DNA of 64,000 nt from Ustilaginoidea virens (Eukaryota; Ascomycota; Sordariomycetes; Hypocreales; Clavicipitaceae): the NCBI RefSeq assembly GCF_000687475.1, contig NC_057318.1, positions 5,642,001 through 5,706,000 on the forward strand. The letters run 5' to 3'. The stretch's first letter is position 1. The number at the start of each line of letters is the position of its first letter. Shown piece by piece: positions 29,894 through 42,834 of the stretch. Both the position numbers and the translations under genes were made by a program. The notes under the pieces were generated by a model that saw only the letters and a program-made list of their open reading frames with translations, did no database searches and had not been told where the DNA came from.

Positions 29894-32800
29894 CTATAGG
29901 GATTGCAGCCCTAATAGCTGCCGAAATATGGGGAATTTCGGGCTTGGAAGTGGTTTAGTGAGTCCATCCGCAGGCATATCTGTCGTGGGTAAATAAGATA
30001 TTTTTACCAGGCCACCGTGGGCCTTCTCACGTATATACCGGAATTTAAGCAAGGTATGCTTAGTGCGGGCATGCTGATTTAGGTCATTTGCATTAGAAAT
30101 AGACCCTTGGTTATCGCAGTATAGTGGTATCGGGCGTTGAATATCGACCTGGATTTCTTTAAACAAATTAGATATCCATTCCACTTCGCGAATTACCTCA
30201 AGCATTGCATCAGACTCGGCTTCAAGCGTTAATAAAACCACAGTCGAAGACCGTTTTGACCTCCAGCTAATAGGCCCACCATTCAAGGTAGTAAGATAAC
30301 CACCAGTGGACTTAGAAGTCAGCCGGCATCCAGCAAAATCGCTATCAGAAAATGCAGCTAATACTACGGTAGCTTTAGCGGCTCGGTAACGGTAACAAAT
30401 GGCTGTATTTGCCGTACCAGCTAAGTAGCGAAAAGCGCCCTTAGCAGCATTAAGCTGTATAGTGGAAGCCTGTTGCATATATCGTGACAGGTATTGCGTT
30501 GGAAAGGCAAGGTCAGGTCTTAACATCATCATCAACCACATCGATGTCCCTACCAGCTGCTAGAATAAGTATTGATTACTAGCATCCAGCGGCGTATCAT
30601 CAGCCTCAGCAAGTATACCGGGCTATAGCGGGATTAGATGCGGTCGTGCATCCTTAAGGTTGAATTTCTCAAAGACTTCCGCAATAAATTGCGATTAGTA
30701 CAGCCATAACAGGCCTTTTTCTCTATCCCTAATAATCTGCACTCTAAGAAAGAAGGAGGCAGGTCCTCGGTCTTCTATGGCATAAACCTTATAGAATTTG
30801 GCCTTAAGCTGGTCAATATAGCTAAGGTCCGGACCGACAATCAAGCAGTCATCCACATAGGTCACAATAAAGGTATGCGTTCCTTTATTATAGAAGACGG
30901 CAGCATCAGAAAGTAACGGCTTAAAACCCTCTTGCACTAGAAGGTCTTTTAACCGTAACTGCCATTCGCAAGGGCCTTATTTTAGCCCATACAAGGCTTT
31001 CTTCAACAGTATGACCTGTGATGCAGAGGGGTCATATCCAACCTTAGTAAGCAAGGCTAGAAGTCGACGACGCTACTGGTCAGACCACAAGGCTGGGTTA
31101 GGTAAGAGTAGGCTTTCTGCAAATTCTAGAAAACCAGCTAGAATCTCCATATAAATCGTCTCCAGTAGTTCACTATTTAGAAAGGCACCAATAAAGTCGA
31201 TCTGCTCTATTTCCCAGTTATTTGCAGCAGCAAGAGCAAGGATAATCCTCCATATTGGTAGGATCGAAGTAGAGGCATAGGTCTCCGTAAAGTCTTGCCT
31301 AGATACCTGCATAAAGCCTTTAACAACTAATCGTGCCTTATATTTAACTAGGTTATTATTCGCATCTTTCTTAACGCGAAAAATAGGCCGGTTACGCAAT
31401 ATTTTCCTACTAGTAGGAACACTAGTCTTAGGAATAAATTGGAAGACATTTAAATCGATTAATTACTCGAATTCCGAAAATAAGGCTTTTACCCAGCTAT
31501 CTTTTTGTGGGTTGTATAAGACTTCCTTCCAGCTATTAGGCATACCTTCTGGGGCCCGTTTTGCAGCCTTAATCTTTGCTGCACAGCAAATATCGTATAT
31601 TTGCTGGTAAAAAGCATAGGAAGGGGGGAAATCCTGTATGGGAGCCTCTGGGGGGCTGCCTGGGTATCCGAAAATCTGGTCGTTTTTCGGCTGGGTGGGT
31701 GGGAAAGCGAAAATGCCGATGTTTTCCGGCTGTGTGGGTGGGAAAAAGCCCTATTGGTCCGCTTGTGGGCCAGAAAGTGACCTATAGTATCCGTAATTTA
31801 GGATACCTTGCACGTCTCGTATCCATATGTGCGCTCTTCTTCTACCCCTAGTGGCCGTAATAGGCCTATTTTCTGGTACTCGAAATATTCTCTCCCACGA
31901 TCTCTCATTTAATGCGATATCTGGACTCTCGAATTTTAGATATTCTAGTATAGGCAGCGTTTTACTATAGCGAAATACTGCATTTACTAGGAAGCCGGGC
32001 GAAAAGGCAGAATCTATTGTGTCGGAAAGTCGCAGAAAATCAGTGTGTATAGGGCTTTGAGATTCGGACCATTGAAAATTTTCTATATGGGGCGAGTCAG
32101 AATTTTCATATGTGCGGGGTATGCCCACTTTTGTGACGGATTCGGAAAATCTCTATAGTTAAGATTCCTGGTGACGAGAGCTTTCTGCATTTCCTAGCAT
32201 TTGCAGCCTTTTTATATGGGAAAAAGGCGCAAATTCCTTAGCCGGTGAAAAAGGACCGTCTTGCCTAAGCTGAAAAGCTGAGTTAGGCTGAAGCGATTTG
32301 GAATCGAAAGACGGCGAATTGCTAGGAAATATTGCAGAGTGCTGCGGCGGGCCAATTGGTGGGAGGCCCACTGGTTGTGGTAGGCCTATTGGTTGTAGTG
32401 GATCCGTATGCTATATTAGGCCCATTGGTTATGGTGGGCCCGTGGGCTGTGTTGGATCCGTGGCCTGTGGTAGGCCTATGCCCTCGGCTACGCCTGAAAT
32501 AGGCATATTTAGGCGAGGCGACTTCCAAATAGGCTCTTCCAAGGCAATTTGGTCGTTATTTACCCCCTCTAAAATGGAAGACGGTAGGAAGTCGAATTTG
32601 CCCTCTAGGCCACTTGAAATAGGGCCTATACCTTCATTTTGGTAGGTGAAAGTAATGAAAGAGGTCTTAGTGACGACCCGGCGATATGGGATGTAGACGA
32701 GGTAGGTGCCGTTACCTAGCGTAGCTAATAACCTACCTGACTCGGTCTGGGGGGCCAGCTTGTGGCTAATGACCCGTTTTTCTGGAGGGATTAGCACCTC

Positions 32801-35590
32801 TACAGCCGCACCAATAGCCCTGAAGCTAGTAAGGTCGGGTAGGTGGTAGTGCGTAATTTCCGGAAAGTCTTTCTTTAATTCCTCGAAAGGTGACGAGGAA
32901 CGGTTTAAAACTGCTATTAGATTTACCAAGGTAGTAATACTAAGAATTACTGCAGACTAAAGGTAAGAAGGTAACCGAGACCAAAGCATAGTAGCTTTAA
33001 GTCGGTCAACGATAACCCGTATAGAGCGTTCTGCTAACCCATTTTGCTTATAAATATAAGGGGAAGAGGTTAAGAAATCTATGCCCTTAAGAGCTAGCCA
33101 GGCTGTGATAATATCGTTAATTTCCTTGCCACCATTATAGTAGAATTCAACAGCTGATTTGCCGTAGCGATTCCGAAGACCTTGGAAGAACCCCTATAAT
33201 ACTGGGAATACCGTGGGTCCCTCCTTATTAGGTAGTAAATATACCTAACGGAAGCGTGATTTCCGGTCAATTAAGATGAGGCAGATGGGGCGTTTATTGT
33301 ATAGTAGAGGGTTGATTTAGAAGATATCGCCCTCTATAATATCTAAACAATATATAGGGTCTGGTATAGCCCCTAATGTAAAACGCCGAACTAATTTTGC
33401 CCTTTTACAGGCAATACAGTTGAAATCAGAATCCTTTACCTTATTAAGATCAGGTAACCCTATGGTTGATGCATAGGTTTTCTTTAAAAGTTGGATTCCG
33501 ATATGCCTAAGCCGGATATGCCAAAGTCCGGCTAATAATAGCAGCTTTTAATATTCTGTATTAGCAGCTGGTATTGTGATTGGGGCTGGGTTGAGGGCGA
33601 CCGGGGCCCTCTGTGGTGGTTGGGCTGTATTGGGAATAGCAGCCTCTGTTGGTACCACCGAAAAACCAGGATTAGCTGGTGGGTTAGCTTGCGAATTAGC
33701 TGGTGGAAGTGGAAGGTCCGAGTCAGCTGGTGGGGTAGGTAAATCCTCTGGCAGGGGATATTCCTCGTATTCTTCTGGGTTGGCTAGGGCAGGTATTTCG
33801 ACCGAGATATTGTATGTAGCTAGGTGATTTTGGCTGGTATAGTGTAAAAACGGCGAATCTACTCCTTTTTGTTATAAGAAGAAGCTATACTTCTTAAAAT
33901 TAAGAAGCCCAATGCACTTATTGTTGCTATTAACTAGGCTTTGGCCCTGAATACTGCTACGATTCAGATAGTGTTTAACGCCGCTAAAGATATTGATATT
34001 AAAAGCTGGTATGAAGAGGGCGTTGGTTAGCTCTAAGGTGCCCCACTGAGGTGGGTTGGTGGCCTATAGTACGGTAAAACGCGCTATGCCCCACCCACTG
34101 GGCTTAATTGGGCCACCACTTATGCTAATGACTGGTCTATTTCCGGTATAGTATTGGAAGTAGGTGAAGTGCTTTTTATCGTTGATGATATGCACCGTAG
34201 AACCAGTATCGTAAAGCAAAGAATCTGTTGGCGTTTTCCCACCAGATTATGCACTATAGCTGGTAGCTAGGAATTGCACATATTCGCGGTCCTAGAAGGA
34301 AGAATAGGCTGTCTCATTAGGTGTAAGACTTAGAGTATTATAATTCCCTAGTACGAAGGAATCAATAGTCTTTTCCTTTTCGTCGGTCTTTTATGGGGTA
34401 TCTGCTTTATTAGCTGAATCTTTCTTTTCTTTATTCTTCTTCTTATTTTCCGGCTTGCCCTGTATGGCTGAAGAAGACCCTTATTGTTGGGTAGAAGACC
34501 CCTGTTTGTTCTTTTTATTGGCGTTGGTGGTAGTGTTTTTACCACCCTTGCTAGTGTTGTTACTAGCTGGCTTGCTACTATTGCTGTTAGTAGTGGCACC
34601 CTTGACCTTTGCGAGGTGGGTGGTAGCCCTTGCTACTGATGACCCTTTAATGCATTGTTCTTCCAGTAAATCAACCATATAAAATTGCAGGTTAATATTT
34701 GATGTATTTCCCTGAGTATAGGCGATTCTCATCATTATGCGGTGCCGTTCTGCCCACTGAAAAAAGACCCCTTCTACAGTATATAAATACTGGCTGATTT
34801 GGTCGAAAGGTTATATGTAGGAGCCTAAAATTTGTAGCCTGGATAGGTAGCTATTAAAGGAGGCATTGAAAGATTCTAAGGTACCCTTATAGCCTATAAA
34901 ATTTAGTTGATGGAAGGCAGGGTATAGGTGGGTCCGCTATACATCTGATGAGTGAGAATACTATTTGGTGAGTAACATAAAGGCTGACTCTGGGTCAGTG
35001 CACCAGTTGATAGCGGCAGCTGGTCCTTCTGTGCAACTATTCTTGATAAGTAATAGTAAAAGTGCTTGCTCTGAATCGTTGAATTTGCTAGTAATAGAAG
35101 GTTCTTCGATAAATTTAGCGATATTAAGTGCCCTAAGTTGAATTATAAGGGCCTGTTTCCATTGGTCGAAGTTAGATGCCCCCCTTAGCTTTTAGGATTC
35201 CTGGAATCCATTGGCTGTTTTGGCTAGTTCCTTGATAGCTATAGCGCTGACTTAGCTGCTAATGCTGGATGGAACCGGCAGGGGTTGCTGCTGGGCTTTG
35301 GGTGGTGATGGTGGGTTATTTCCTTTACCCATAGGGGTTTGGAAGGTATCTATATCCATTATATCCTAGGATGGTAGGCTAGTAGCAGGCTTGATTAGTC
35401 TGTCTACTAAGGTGCCCACCTTATCAGCCAAAAAATCGATTTTAGAATTAATTCGATTAAATTTATAGTTGAATTCTTTTCTCATTTCCTATTGGTCTTC
35501 CCTAAGCTAGGCAATTTCCTGGTCATTATCAGATTCTTCTACCTCTGCCGTATAGTTTGGGTTATCGGTAGGAACGTTCTGACTGGCCAT
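29894..35590 (-). pseudogene. A3 gag-pol polyprotein, inactivated
   Basis: Start ATG at 35590 (MASQN...). Gag (about 35590-34350) includes the Gag core with IQLRAFNIAKFIEE, the FHQLNFTGYKG region and a Lys/Asn-rich tail (34481-34735). Protease near 34215 reads LLYDTGSTVHII, intact. Integrase (about 33520-32950) has WHIRLRHIGIQLL and later KQNGLAERSIR. A long open piece 32429-32929 covers the integrase C-terminus and linker. Reverse transcriptase (about 31400-30700) has IDFIGAFLNSE and YVDDCLIVG. RNase H (29894-30541, 215 codons) has SDSDFAGC, CDNQGSISNAND and TDMPADGLTKPL, ending LLGLQSL. TAG/TAA codons interrupt the frame at Trp/Gln positions. Gag here is about 270 residues longer than in B1. 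Function as for copia: particle, maturation, cDNA synthesis, integration. Confidence 0.9.
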
Positions 35591-35880
35591 TATAGGAAGA
35601 GAAAAGGTGCCGGAAAGTCTTAAAAATGCGAAGAAAATCAAGACTGAAAATCTAGATAAAACTAGAAGAAAGCTGCGTTAAGGAATAACCTTAGAGAATC
35701 CTATTGCAAGAATGTGTTGCAGCTTGGTGTGGTAGCTGGGTTCCTAAATCTGGGATGATCAGTCCCTTACTGCAGATTAGTAATATCGTTAGTTAGATTT
35801 CTAGGAGGTTAGCTGCCAAATGCGTTAAAATCCTAAGTTAGCGTAAAAAAAAAGTCTTAAGCTGGAAGCCTTGAGATACC

Positions 35881-35892
35881 GGGCTCATAACC
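35881..35892 (-). other. Primer binding site of A3 (half tRNA-iMet type)
   Basis: gggctcataacc directly abuts the 5' LTR on the minus strand, identical to A1, A2 and B1. Confidence 0.8.
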
Positions 35893-36607
35893 TGTTGCAA
35901 AATGGTAATTCAGAACACTGTTGGAAATGTACTGGATACCGACAGTGGCGTATAAGGCGTTGCAGAATAAAACAAAGAGCTGGTTAAAGATTTAAAGCGC
36001 ACAAGAGGTTGACCAGAGCAAAGATATCAGGGAAATCTGATTCTAATTATTGGTGACTATTCTAGCTAGAAAGAGGGAATTTTGGGTATATTTCTACCAT
36101 CTTGAAGAAGTGGTTGAAAATAATGAAAAACCGCAAAAATAGCGAAAAAACCGACGAAAAGTCGGTCTGCCCAACCGTGCCCAGTCTGTGCCCAATATCC
36201 TACCCAATGCCTACCCAACCAAGCCCAGTGGCTTGTAGCGGTGTGCCGGATGCCCTATAACAGCCTGCCGTACGGGCCGGAAGCCCTATATCGGTGTGCC
36301 GTAAAGGCGCGGTGTAGCGGGTGACTGTATGTAGAAGGCCGAAAGTGCTGATTTGCCCATTTGGTAATCCCGTAGAAATGCGCCGCCTGTTGTGGGCCCT
36401 GTGGCCCACTGTGACCGGCCGCTGTGGCCGGATGTGGGTCGCTGTACCGGTGCCGTGACCGGCGCTGTGGCCCACTGTAATCGGCGTTGTGGGGCGCTGT
36501 GCCCCACCATAGCGCCTGGTATAGCCACCGCGATATCTCAACGCAGAAACGTCGTATGGTGGCGAGACCAGTACCAAAATACAGCTAAAAAGGCGCTGAT
36601 TTCAACA
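35893..36607 (-). repeat. 5' LTR of A3 (715 bp)
   Basis: Homologous to 29089-29803. It contains the GC-rich CACAGCG block (about 36380-36510) and the ACCGAC/GTCGGT hairpin with T run (about 36145-36170). Confidence 0.93.
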
Positions 36608-36667
36608 GATTCCAATTCTTATAGGAAACAAGTGCAGCTGTTGAAAAGCCCGTTCCAATCTAATTTT

Positions 36668-39600
36668 TTAGGGCGTCTTTTGGTCCATCTGAGGCTCTTC
36701 CTTACCACTAAGGTTAATATCGTGAGACTGCGGTCCGGTATCGTAAGATCCCTTTAAAGTAACGAGCCTAAATTGCCGGCAGAAGATTTCAAATTTCTGG
36801 CTTATTAGGGGCTTTATGAAACCGTTAGCAACTATATTGCCTATTGGAACCTATATAATATCGATTGTTCCTTTCTGAACCTCCTAGCGCAGCCAATAAT
36901 AATAAATATCTATATGATGAAGCCGCGTTATAAGCTTAAAGAATTCCTCCTTTAAGAGGCGAATGGTCTAGATATTATCGTATTGAATTATAAGGATATT
37001 GGCATATAATTAGAGCCTAACTTCCTTATATAATCGCTTAAAGGCGATAACCTCCTTTGCTATATGAGATATCGTAAAAAGCTCTGCCTCTATTGATAAT
37101 ATTGTAATAGTATCTTATTGACCCGATTTATATACAATCGGGCCGCTAAAAAGCTTAATTATATAGCCCTAACTGCTTTGTCGCGTCGTAATATCGTCGG
37201 TATAGGAAGTATTAGAAAATGCCTCTATTTCTGCTATATTAGCCCGGAATTCTATCGCGGTATTCTTCTATGCGTAGCTATAGTCGAGTGCCTTCCTTAC
37301 GGCTTATAAGTAGTCTGGACCCGGATTTTGAAGGAATCTTAATAGCTGCGATCCAGTATAGCCTAGTTTAGGCCTTATAATTATGATCGGATATACTAAC
37401 GAGCCTACTATCGATTAGTATTGCTTCGTATCGTATAGTATTGCTATCCTATCGAATGCCTTAAGTCTTGCAGTGTATAACGGGTGCTCTAGAAGGCGGT
37501 CTTTAGTATTATCAAACGCGGTGAGGTTATATTTTATTGCTAGCTTATCGAAATAAGCCCTCTGTATGAGCTATAACTTTCTGGCTATGCGGTTGCGAAT
37601 AACTTTAATTGCTAGGAACCACTATAGCTCGCCGAGATCCTTAATCTTAAATGCCGCTATTAATGCCGTATAGAACGATTTAAATGCCTCTATTTGTGAC
37701 TTATAGTAAAGTAAGACTAGGTTATTAACGTAGAAGAATATAATAAGGAAGCTATTGATGAAGATATAGGGGTCCTTGCAGACCTGTTTAAAGCCTTATT
37801 GCAATAGGAATTGTGATAACTCTTTGAACTATAGTAGTAGAGACCTTTGAAGCCCGTATAGGGCACGCAATAACCTAATGAATATGAAACTATTATAGAA
37901 TCCGTTGGGTTGTTTGCAATAAATGGTCTCATTAAGTGGTGTATTGAGAAAAGCCGTGATGAAGTTATATTGGTGCGTTTCTAGGTTAAAGAAGTATATT
38001 AACGCTATAAGAAGCCGAAATATATATGCCGTAAGTGCTGCTGCCCAGGTATCACGAAGATTATAGGGTTATTAATTACTACGAATGCATAATCGTGCCT
38101 TATAACTGGTGAGATACCTATTTTGGTCCTATTTATAGGCAAATACCTACTTTAGGTCTAATGGCTTAATCCTAGGGTCGATAGATAAATTATTTCGTTA
38201 AATAATATATCTAATCTCCCTATTTATGACCTTTGAATATTCCTCTTTTACGGTAGCGATAAATTCCTTGCGCTTAAGATGTTTCTTAACTTCTCTCTAT
38301 ATCGCCGGCTCTTTAGGCATATTCGTGATATATAGTACCTCCATTATAGCCAAAGGCTTCGCGATAGAGGCTGCGAATATATTGTAAGCTTTTCCTTTAA
38401 GCTTTATAAAGAATATATTATTAAGGGGAGTAATCGGCTTGAGTTAATCGCTAGGCTTAGGCAAAAATAGTAGGGATAGTAGTATTACTTAAACGATAGC
38501 TTCTTTAGGGTAATCTATAACTTTAAGATTAATTTCTATTAGTTAAGGGGTATCGTTAGTAGCTTCATTTTATGCCTTTAGTGCCTATTTAATAATAGGA
38601 TTGTTAGTAAAGATATTTTTAATCGAATTCCTAGATAATATAAGTTTAAAGTCGTCAATAATAGGTGTTTCTTTAATATTACCGATAAGGCTATTTAGGG
38701 CCTCCTTCTATTATTTAGAAATCGGTAAATAGCGTTTATCTTAATAAAAAACGGTTTTATTAAATGTAATATAGCTAGAATTAAACTAGTAGCTTCTTTT
38801 TAATGAAGGTACCTAAATTAAGTATTGAGTAGTCGAGATATAGCCTACTAAATACCTAATGTAAGCTCTTTAATTAAGCTTTAGACCTTTCTGTAATATC
38901 TTATCGCGAGTTATTACGAAAGCCTTATATCTATAGGCGCAGAGGTGGTGAATTTGTGGACAAATATCTGCCGGTAGGTATTTCTAGGCGGGCTTATTTT
39001 TATAGAGCTAAAGTTGAAGCATTTAAAGAGGTGATTTCTAGTTATTGTAAGGTCTTTCCGACTTCTTAAGGCTTCGATTTAGCAAATATACCGCTACTTC
39101 GGCTGTAATAGGCTATAACTCCTTAGGAAATCCTACTTATATATTAAGAAGGGCTATCTTTATCTTTAATACCCCCCTAGAATATTCAGTATAACCGTTC
39201 TAGTATTAGTGACTAGGGCTTGAATTTCGAATTATAATGCCTTTCCGCTTAGCTTCTTTCTGACTATTGCTAGTCTAGAGTACTATTTCGTTATTAGAGA
39301 TAACTATTACGATCGCTATCTCGTATAGGCGTAAAACTCGATTCTTAAAGATTAGCTAGCATCTAGATAGGTCGGTCTTTCTAGGTATTATAAAAATGTA
39401 CTTTATTCCTGTGAATCGGCAGGTGAATAATGCTATATATTTATCACCATTAAAAGTAGCAGCTTGTGGAAATAGATCGAAGGAAACTACTTTGAAGGGT
39501 TCCTAAGGTATTAAGAGCTTATAAGGTGATTATAATATCTGCTTTACAATTTTTATGCTGCTATAAACCTTATAATTTAAAGCTTTTTTTTCTTTAGGCA

Positions 39601-41512
39601 TCTGTAATATATCCTTAAAGATACGATCTATTGAATCTTGATTTGGGTGCCTAAAACGAGTGTGCTAGATAGTATAAGGCGTTTTTATTAAAGTTTTAGG
39701 CTGGCGGCTATCTCCTTAAGCTAAATAGGCTTCGTTAATAATTAAGGCTTCACTTTAAGCCCTTGTAATAAATTTATCTATAGGTATATCGTTTCTACTA
39801 TTTTAATAGAGGATATAGGGCCTCTTATCTACCTAAGAAACTTAAAAGATAACTTCTTATTGATTATTCTCTTATAGGAAAATCTCGTCGATTTCGTTAT
39901 TTTAAAATAATCCTTTATTTCTTATTTTTTTTATAGCGAGAAGATTCGCTATAATTGTTGGATTATATAGAATATTGGTGAAGGTAATAGCCCTTCTATC
40001 CTATAATACAATTCGAATAGAACTAATACTAAGGACTTTTGAAATACTATTATAAGTATTACAAACGATATGCTTATCGATATTATAGTTGATATTAGTG
40101 AACTACTTTATATCGTTAAAAATGTGCATTAAAGTGCTACTATCGAGTATAATACGAGACTTTAAAAGGCCTAAATCATCCGGGTAAGTTCCTATGGAAA
40201 GGATAGATATTATGAATACCTTATCTTTCTTTTCTTTTTCTGTTGATCTATCTTCTTTCTTATTATTATCGTTATTGCCTTTGCTTTTGCCCTTTTATTT
40301 ATCTTAGAAGGCTATGAATGCATTTTATACCTCTTTAGATTCCTTTTTTATCTTTTTATATGCGGCTTCCTAGCTTTTCTTATTAATCTTGCTTTTTAAG
40401 TAGTGTAGAGCCATTGATAGAGTTAATATCCAATAATTCTTATAATAAGGCCCCTTTACCATATGGGGCTTGCTATAGTATTTGCAGGTCTTTTTCTCTG
40501 CCGAAGATAAAGCCGAAGCATCACTAGAAGCGGCTTACAACGAAGGTTTAGTATCGTTAGTTATAAATACTATATAACTACTATTAACTTTCCCCTTCTC
40601 TTCCAGCTCCTATTTCTACTGAATATTTTTAATGGTTATTAGAAAATCGAGATATTTATTTTATTCTTATGCTTTTACTATTCGATTAAAGATTTTATCC
40701 TTAAAGATAGGATACTTTTGACGAAGAGCTTCCGCTAGCTATTTAGCAGGCGTATTCCTATTAATGAGGATCGAGTCTATTCGCACTAATCGCTTATATA
40801 ATATAGAGATTTTGTTGAATTATTCCTCTATATTATATTTTCTAAAGTTACGTTGTATAGCTTGCTTAAATTTTTTTTTGAGGTATTCCTGGATAATAAG
40901 CTGAACCGGTCGTATACGTTCTATTAGGCATTAAATTTTTCCTCGAATATTCCGATTACCTGCCATTAATATCTTATAGCTAGGGCTCAGTATTAATTCA
41001 AACTATACTATATACGCTCGAAGATTCCGACTAAACATTATATAATGGTCGTTCTAAAAGTTATACCAAATCTTAGCTTATTTTATTCATTCTGCAGTAG
41101 TAATACCACTAGGGCGTTGTATTAGCTTAAAGTAGTAGTTTTCTTTAATATTCTCGATTTACTGCGGCCAGATTATTCTTATTCTTACCAGGGGTGCTGC
41201 CGATAATGCCCTAGCTGCCGTTATAGCTCTGGTATTTGCAGAAGGGGCACGATTTATAGCTTCTGTTAATGAATCGGCTGTTGCTGCTGATGTAGGTATT
41301 GATGCTAATGCCTATATAGAATAGATAGGTTCATCTAATTCCCACGCCGGCAGAAGGGGCATATTCAATATCGCCAAGCCCTTAGGATTAATAAATATCT
41401 AAATATCATCCTCTAAAGCATGCTTTTGAATGTAATCATACTAGATATCCTAGTCATATCGGGACATTAGCTTGACTACTGGTTTAGAGCTATTATTAGT
41501 AATAATACCCAT
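36668..41512 (-). pseudogene. F gag-pol polyprotein, heavily mutated
   Basis: The start codon is placed at 41512 (MGIITNNSSKPVVKLMSRYD). Gag runs to about 40400, with a zinc-knuckle remnant near CKYYSKPHMVKG (about 40490). Protease reads IILDSSTLMHIFND near 40160, with Ser for the Gly of DSG. Integrase covers about 39700-38900 (FRHPNQDSIDRIFK, SFDLFPQAATFNGDKY, YQNGYTEYSRGVLK). The copia linker RYLVGYISTTQYLI lies near 38850. Reverse transcriptase lies around 38200-37500 and RNase H around 37300-36750 (SIEAELFTISHIAKE, RLHHIDIYYYWLR, GNIVANGFIKPL). Dozens of TAG/TAA codons are present and no ORF exceeds about 75 codons. F looks older than A and B. Confidence 0.82.
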
Positions 41513-41827
41513 TTTCGCTGACAACGGTATTTAGGGCATGAATTGATCTGACGAAAATAGCGGTTAAGATATCGGTTGTGTAATTTTTAAAGGAAATATC
41601 GCGATTTTCCGCCTAAATAGCCTCCTTTTTTAATTGACGAGGCCACATAAGTATATCAGCAATAAGGCTTTTGACGGATTCAATGGGGAACCCGGAGCTT
41701 ACTCAAATAGGATCCGGAAAATAGTGGCTTTTATAGCAAAATAAAGATAACAGTTAATCTTAAGGCTAGGCCATAAGGTAAGGGATAACAATGAGGTTTT
41801 ATTGTGATATTTACGCAATTGCTACCA

Positions 41828-42025
41828 TATCAGAATGCACAGAGAAAGATGCAATAATGCTTGATTGAAGGAACTAAGTCTCCTCAAAGAGACTTATGTT
41901 CCCAGCTATTTATAGTGGGAAAAGGGGTACCCCTAAGGGCCTACTGATCTAGGGGGAACTCGGTACATCCGACCTCGGACATGACCGATATCCACATTAC
42001 AGACAAGCCAATTTTTCCTCCGACA
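41828..42025 (-). repeat. 5' LTR of F (198 bp)
   Basis: Plus-strand ends are TATCAGAATGC and CCTCCGACA, homologous to 28686-28883, followed by the gcggc duplication at 42026-42030. Confidence 0.9.
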
Positions 42026-42092
42026 GCGGCACATTCTTCGCAATATGCCTAATTGGTGCCTAATTGGGCACCTTGCGACAGCAATTCCGACA
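42026..42092 (-). repeat. C1 5' LTR, distal part
   Basis: After the gcggc duplication the LTR-C sequence resumes and ends GCAATTCCGACA at 42092. It has one and a half copies of the CCTAATTGGGC-type palindromic unit seen in other LTR-C copies. Next to it lies gypsy sequence, so this is the outer border of C1. Confidence 0.87.
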
Positions 42093-42555
42093 TCTACTAT
42101 AGAGGCAGACCTAATAGAGGTTTAGCTAGACATAATAGGAGATCGGCCGATTACAGACCTAGGTATAATAGAAGATATACCGATAGCAGCTTTATTAATT
42201 AGAGTCTCTATACCCAGCGGCTCTCGGGTCTTTGCCGATATATACCTATAAGCGCTTTAGGACTAGGCTATAGCTAAAGACGAATTATATTAGGCCTAAT
42301 AAAAAGCTATAGCGAATAGCGAACGATAATTCCCTATAGAGGTAAAAACTAGAGAGTAAATCGCGGATTATACCCTAAACGCCTATAGAGTATTATTCTA
42401 TTAGGGCTGGATTTAGCTCCCTTCGTTCGAGCCGCTAATAACTATAGTAATCTAATAATGCTATAATTCCCCTACTGTAGGACACCTAAGGAAGAATACA
42501 ACCTTCTAACTCCTATAATAAGACTACTATTTCGATAGTATATTATCTAAAGTAG
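42093..42555 (+). pseudogene. E0: gypsy integrase N-terminal fragment
   Basis: The plus strand matches the region between RNase H and the integrase of E2 (about 56775-57235) and E1 (about 59220-59690). It includes the integrase zinc-finger element, read as CYNSPTVGHLRKNTTF. It is cut on the left by C1 and on the right by the E1 5' LTR at 42556. Internal stops abound. It is the remnant of an older copy of the E family into which both C1 and E1 inserted. Confidence 0.8.
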
Positions 42556-42799
42556 TGTCACGGACTTGGGCTATGCTCGTGTCATGGATTGGCTAGGGCT
42601 TGGGCTGCGCCCGTGCCTAGTCCGGGATAGATAATATAAGGCAGACGCGCGGGCCCATAGGGCTACATTAGGGCTCTAGCCCGCGCCACATATGGATATA
42701 TATAGACTATAGAAGGGACCCGATTTAGGCTCTTCTCCCTTCCTCCTTAGTTATTCGATTAATGCCTATTTGCAGCCGTCCTAGGGCCAGTTTATCATA
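42556..42799 (+). repeat. 5' LTR of E1 (244 bp)
   Basis: Starts TGTCACGGACTTGGGC and ends GCCAGTTTATCATA. A TATA-like GATATATATAG lies near 42695. Homologous to the E2 LTRs at 53108-53361 and 58494-58747. Confidence 0.88.
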
Positions 42800-42834
42800 A
42801 TTAATAAAACTCTCTCAACCCTTATTATTATATC

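Larger units (their letters stand above)
29089..36607 (-). mobile_element. Element A3: full-length Ty1/copia retrotransposon nested in F
   Basis: A 7519-bp minus-strand element with 715-bp LTRs at 29089-29803 and 35893-36607 and duplication gattc. It is the least damaged A copy and the best reference for family A, although stops remain throughout. Its LTRs differ by a handful of C/T or G/A changes (for example gatgtcagg/gatatcagg and attgttgg/attattgg). Confidence 0.94.
28686..42025 (-). mobile_element. Element F: Ty1/copia retrotransposon with short LTRs, split by A3
   Basis: 198-bp LTRs at 28686-28883 (3') and 41828-42025 (5') flank a minus-strand gag-pol region. Duplication gcggc lies on both sides. 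F is inserted in the 5' LTR of C1. A3 lies between its RNase H end and 3' LTR; without A3 the element is about 5.8 kb. The bases next to the 5' LTR read TGGTAGCAATTG on the minus strand, a possible primer site matching a tRNA ending GCTACCA. The 3' LTR is preceded by AAGGGGGGTA. Confidence 0.9.
1407..42092 (-). mobile_element. Element C1: Ty1/copia retrotransposon, heavily interrupted and mutated
   Basis: C1 is recognised by collinearity with C2 (43982-51341). Its pieces on the minus strand, 5' to 3', are: 5' LTR 42092-42026 joined to 28685-28408, internal region 28407-24495, then 17988-17701, 17362-16749 and 1624-1407. The gaps are later insertions: F (with A3), B1, a solo LTR-C and A1 (with A2). 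Each of these carries matching 5-bp duplications, which proves the order. The remaining RT/RNase H and the 3' LTR must lie left of the window, beyond element G. On the right C1 abuts gypsy fragment E0; tctac at 42093-42097 is the candidate target duplication. C1 also lacks roughly 300 bp present in C2 between the integrase C-terminus and the reverse transcriptase (junction near 16990). Confidence 0.85.
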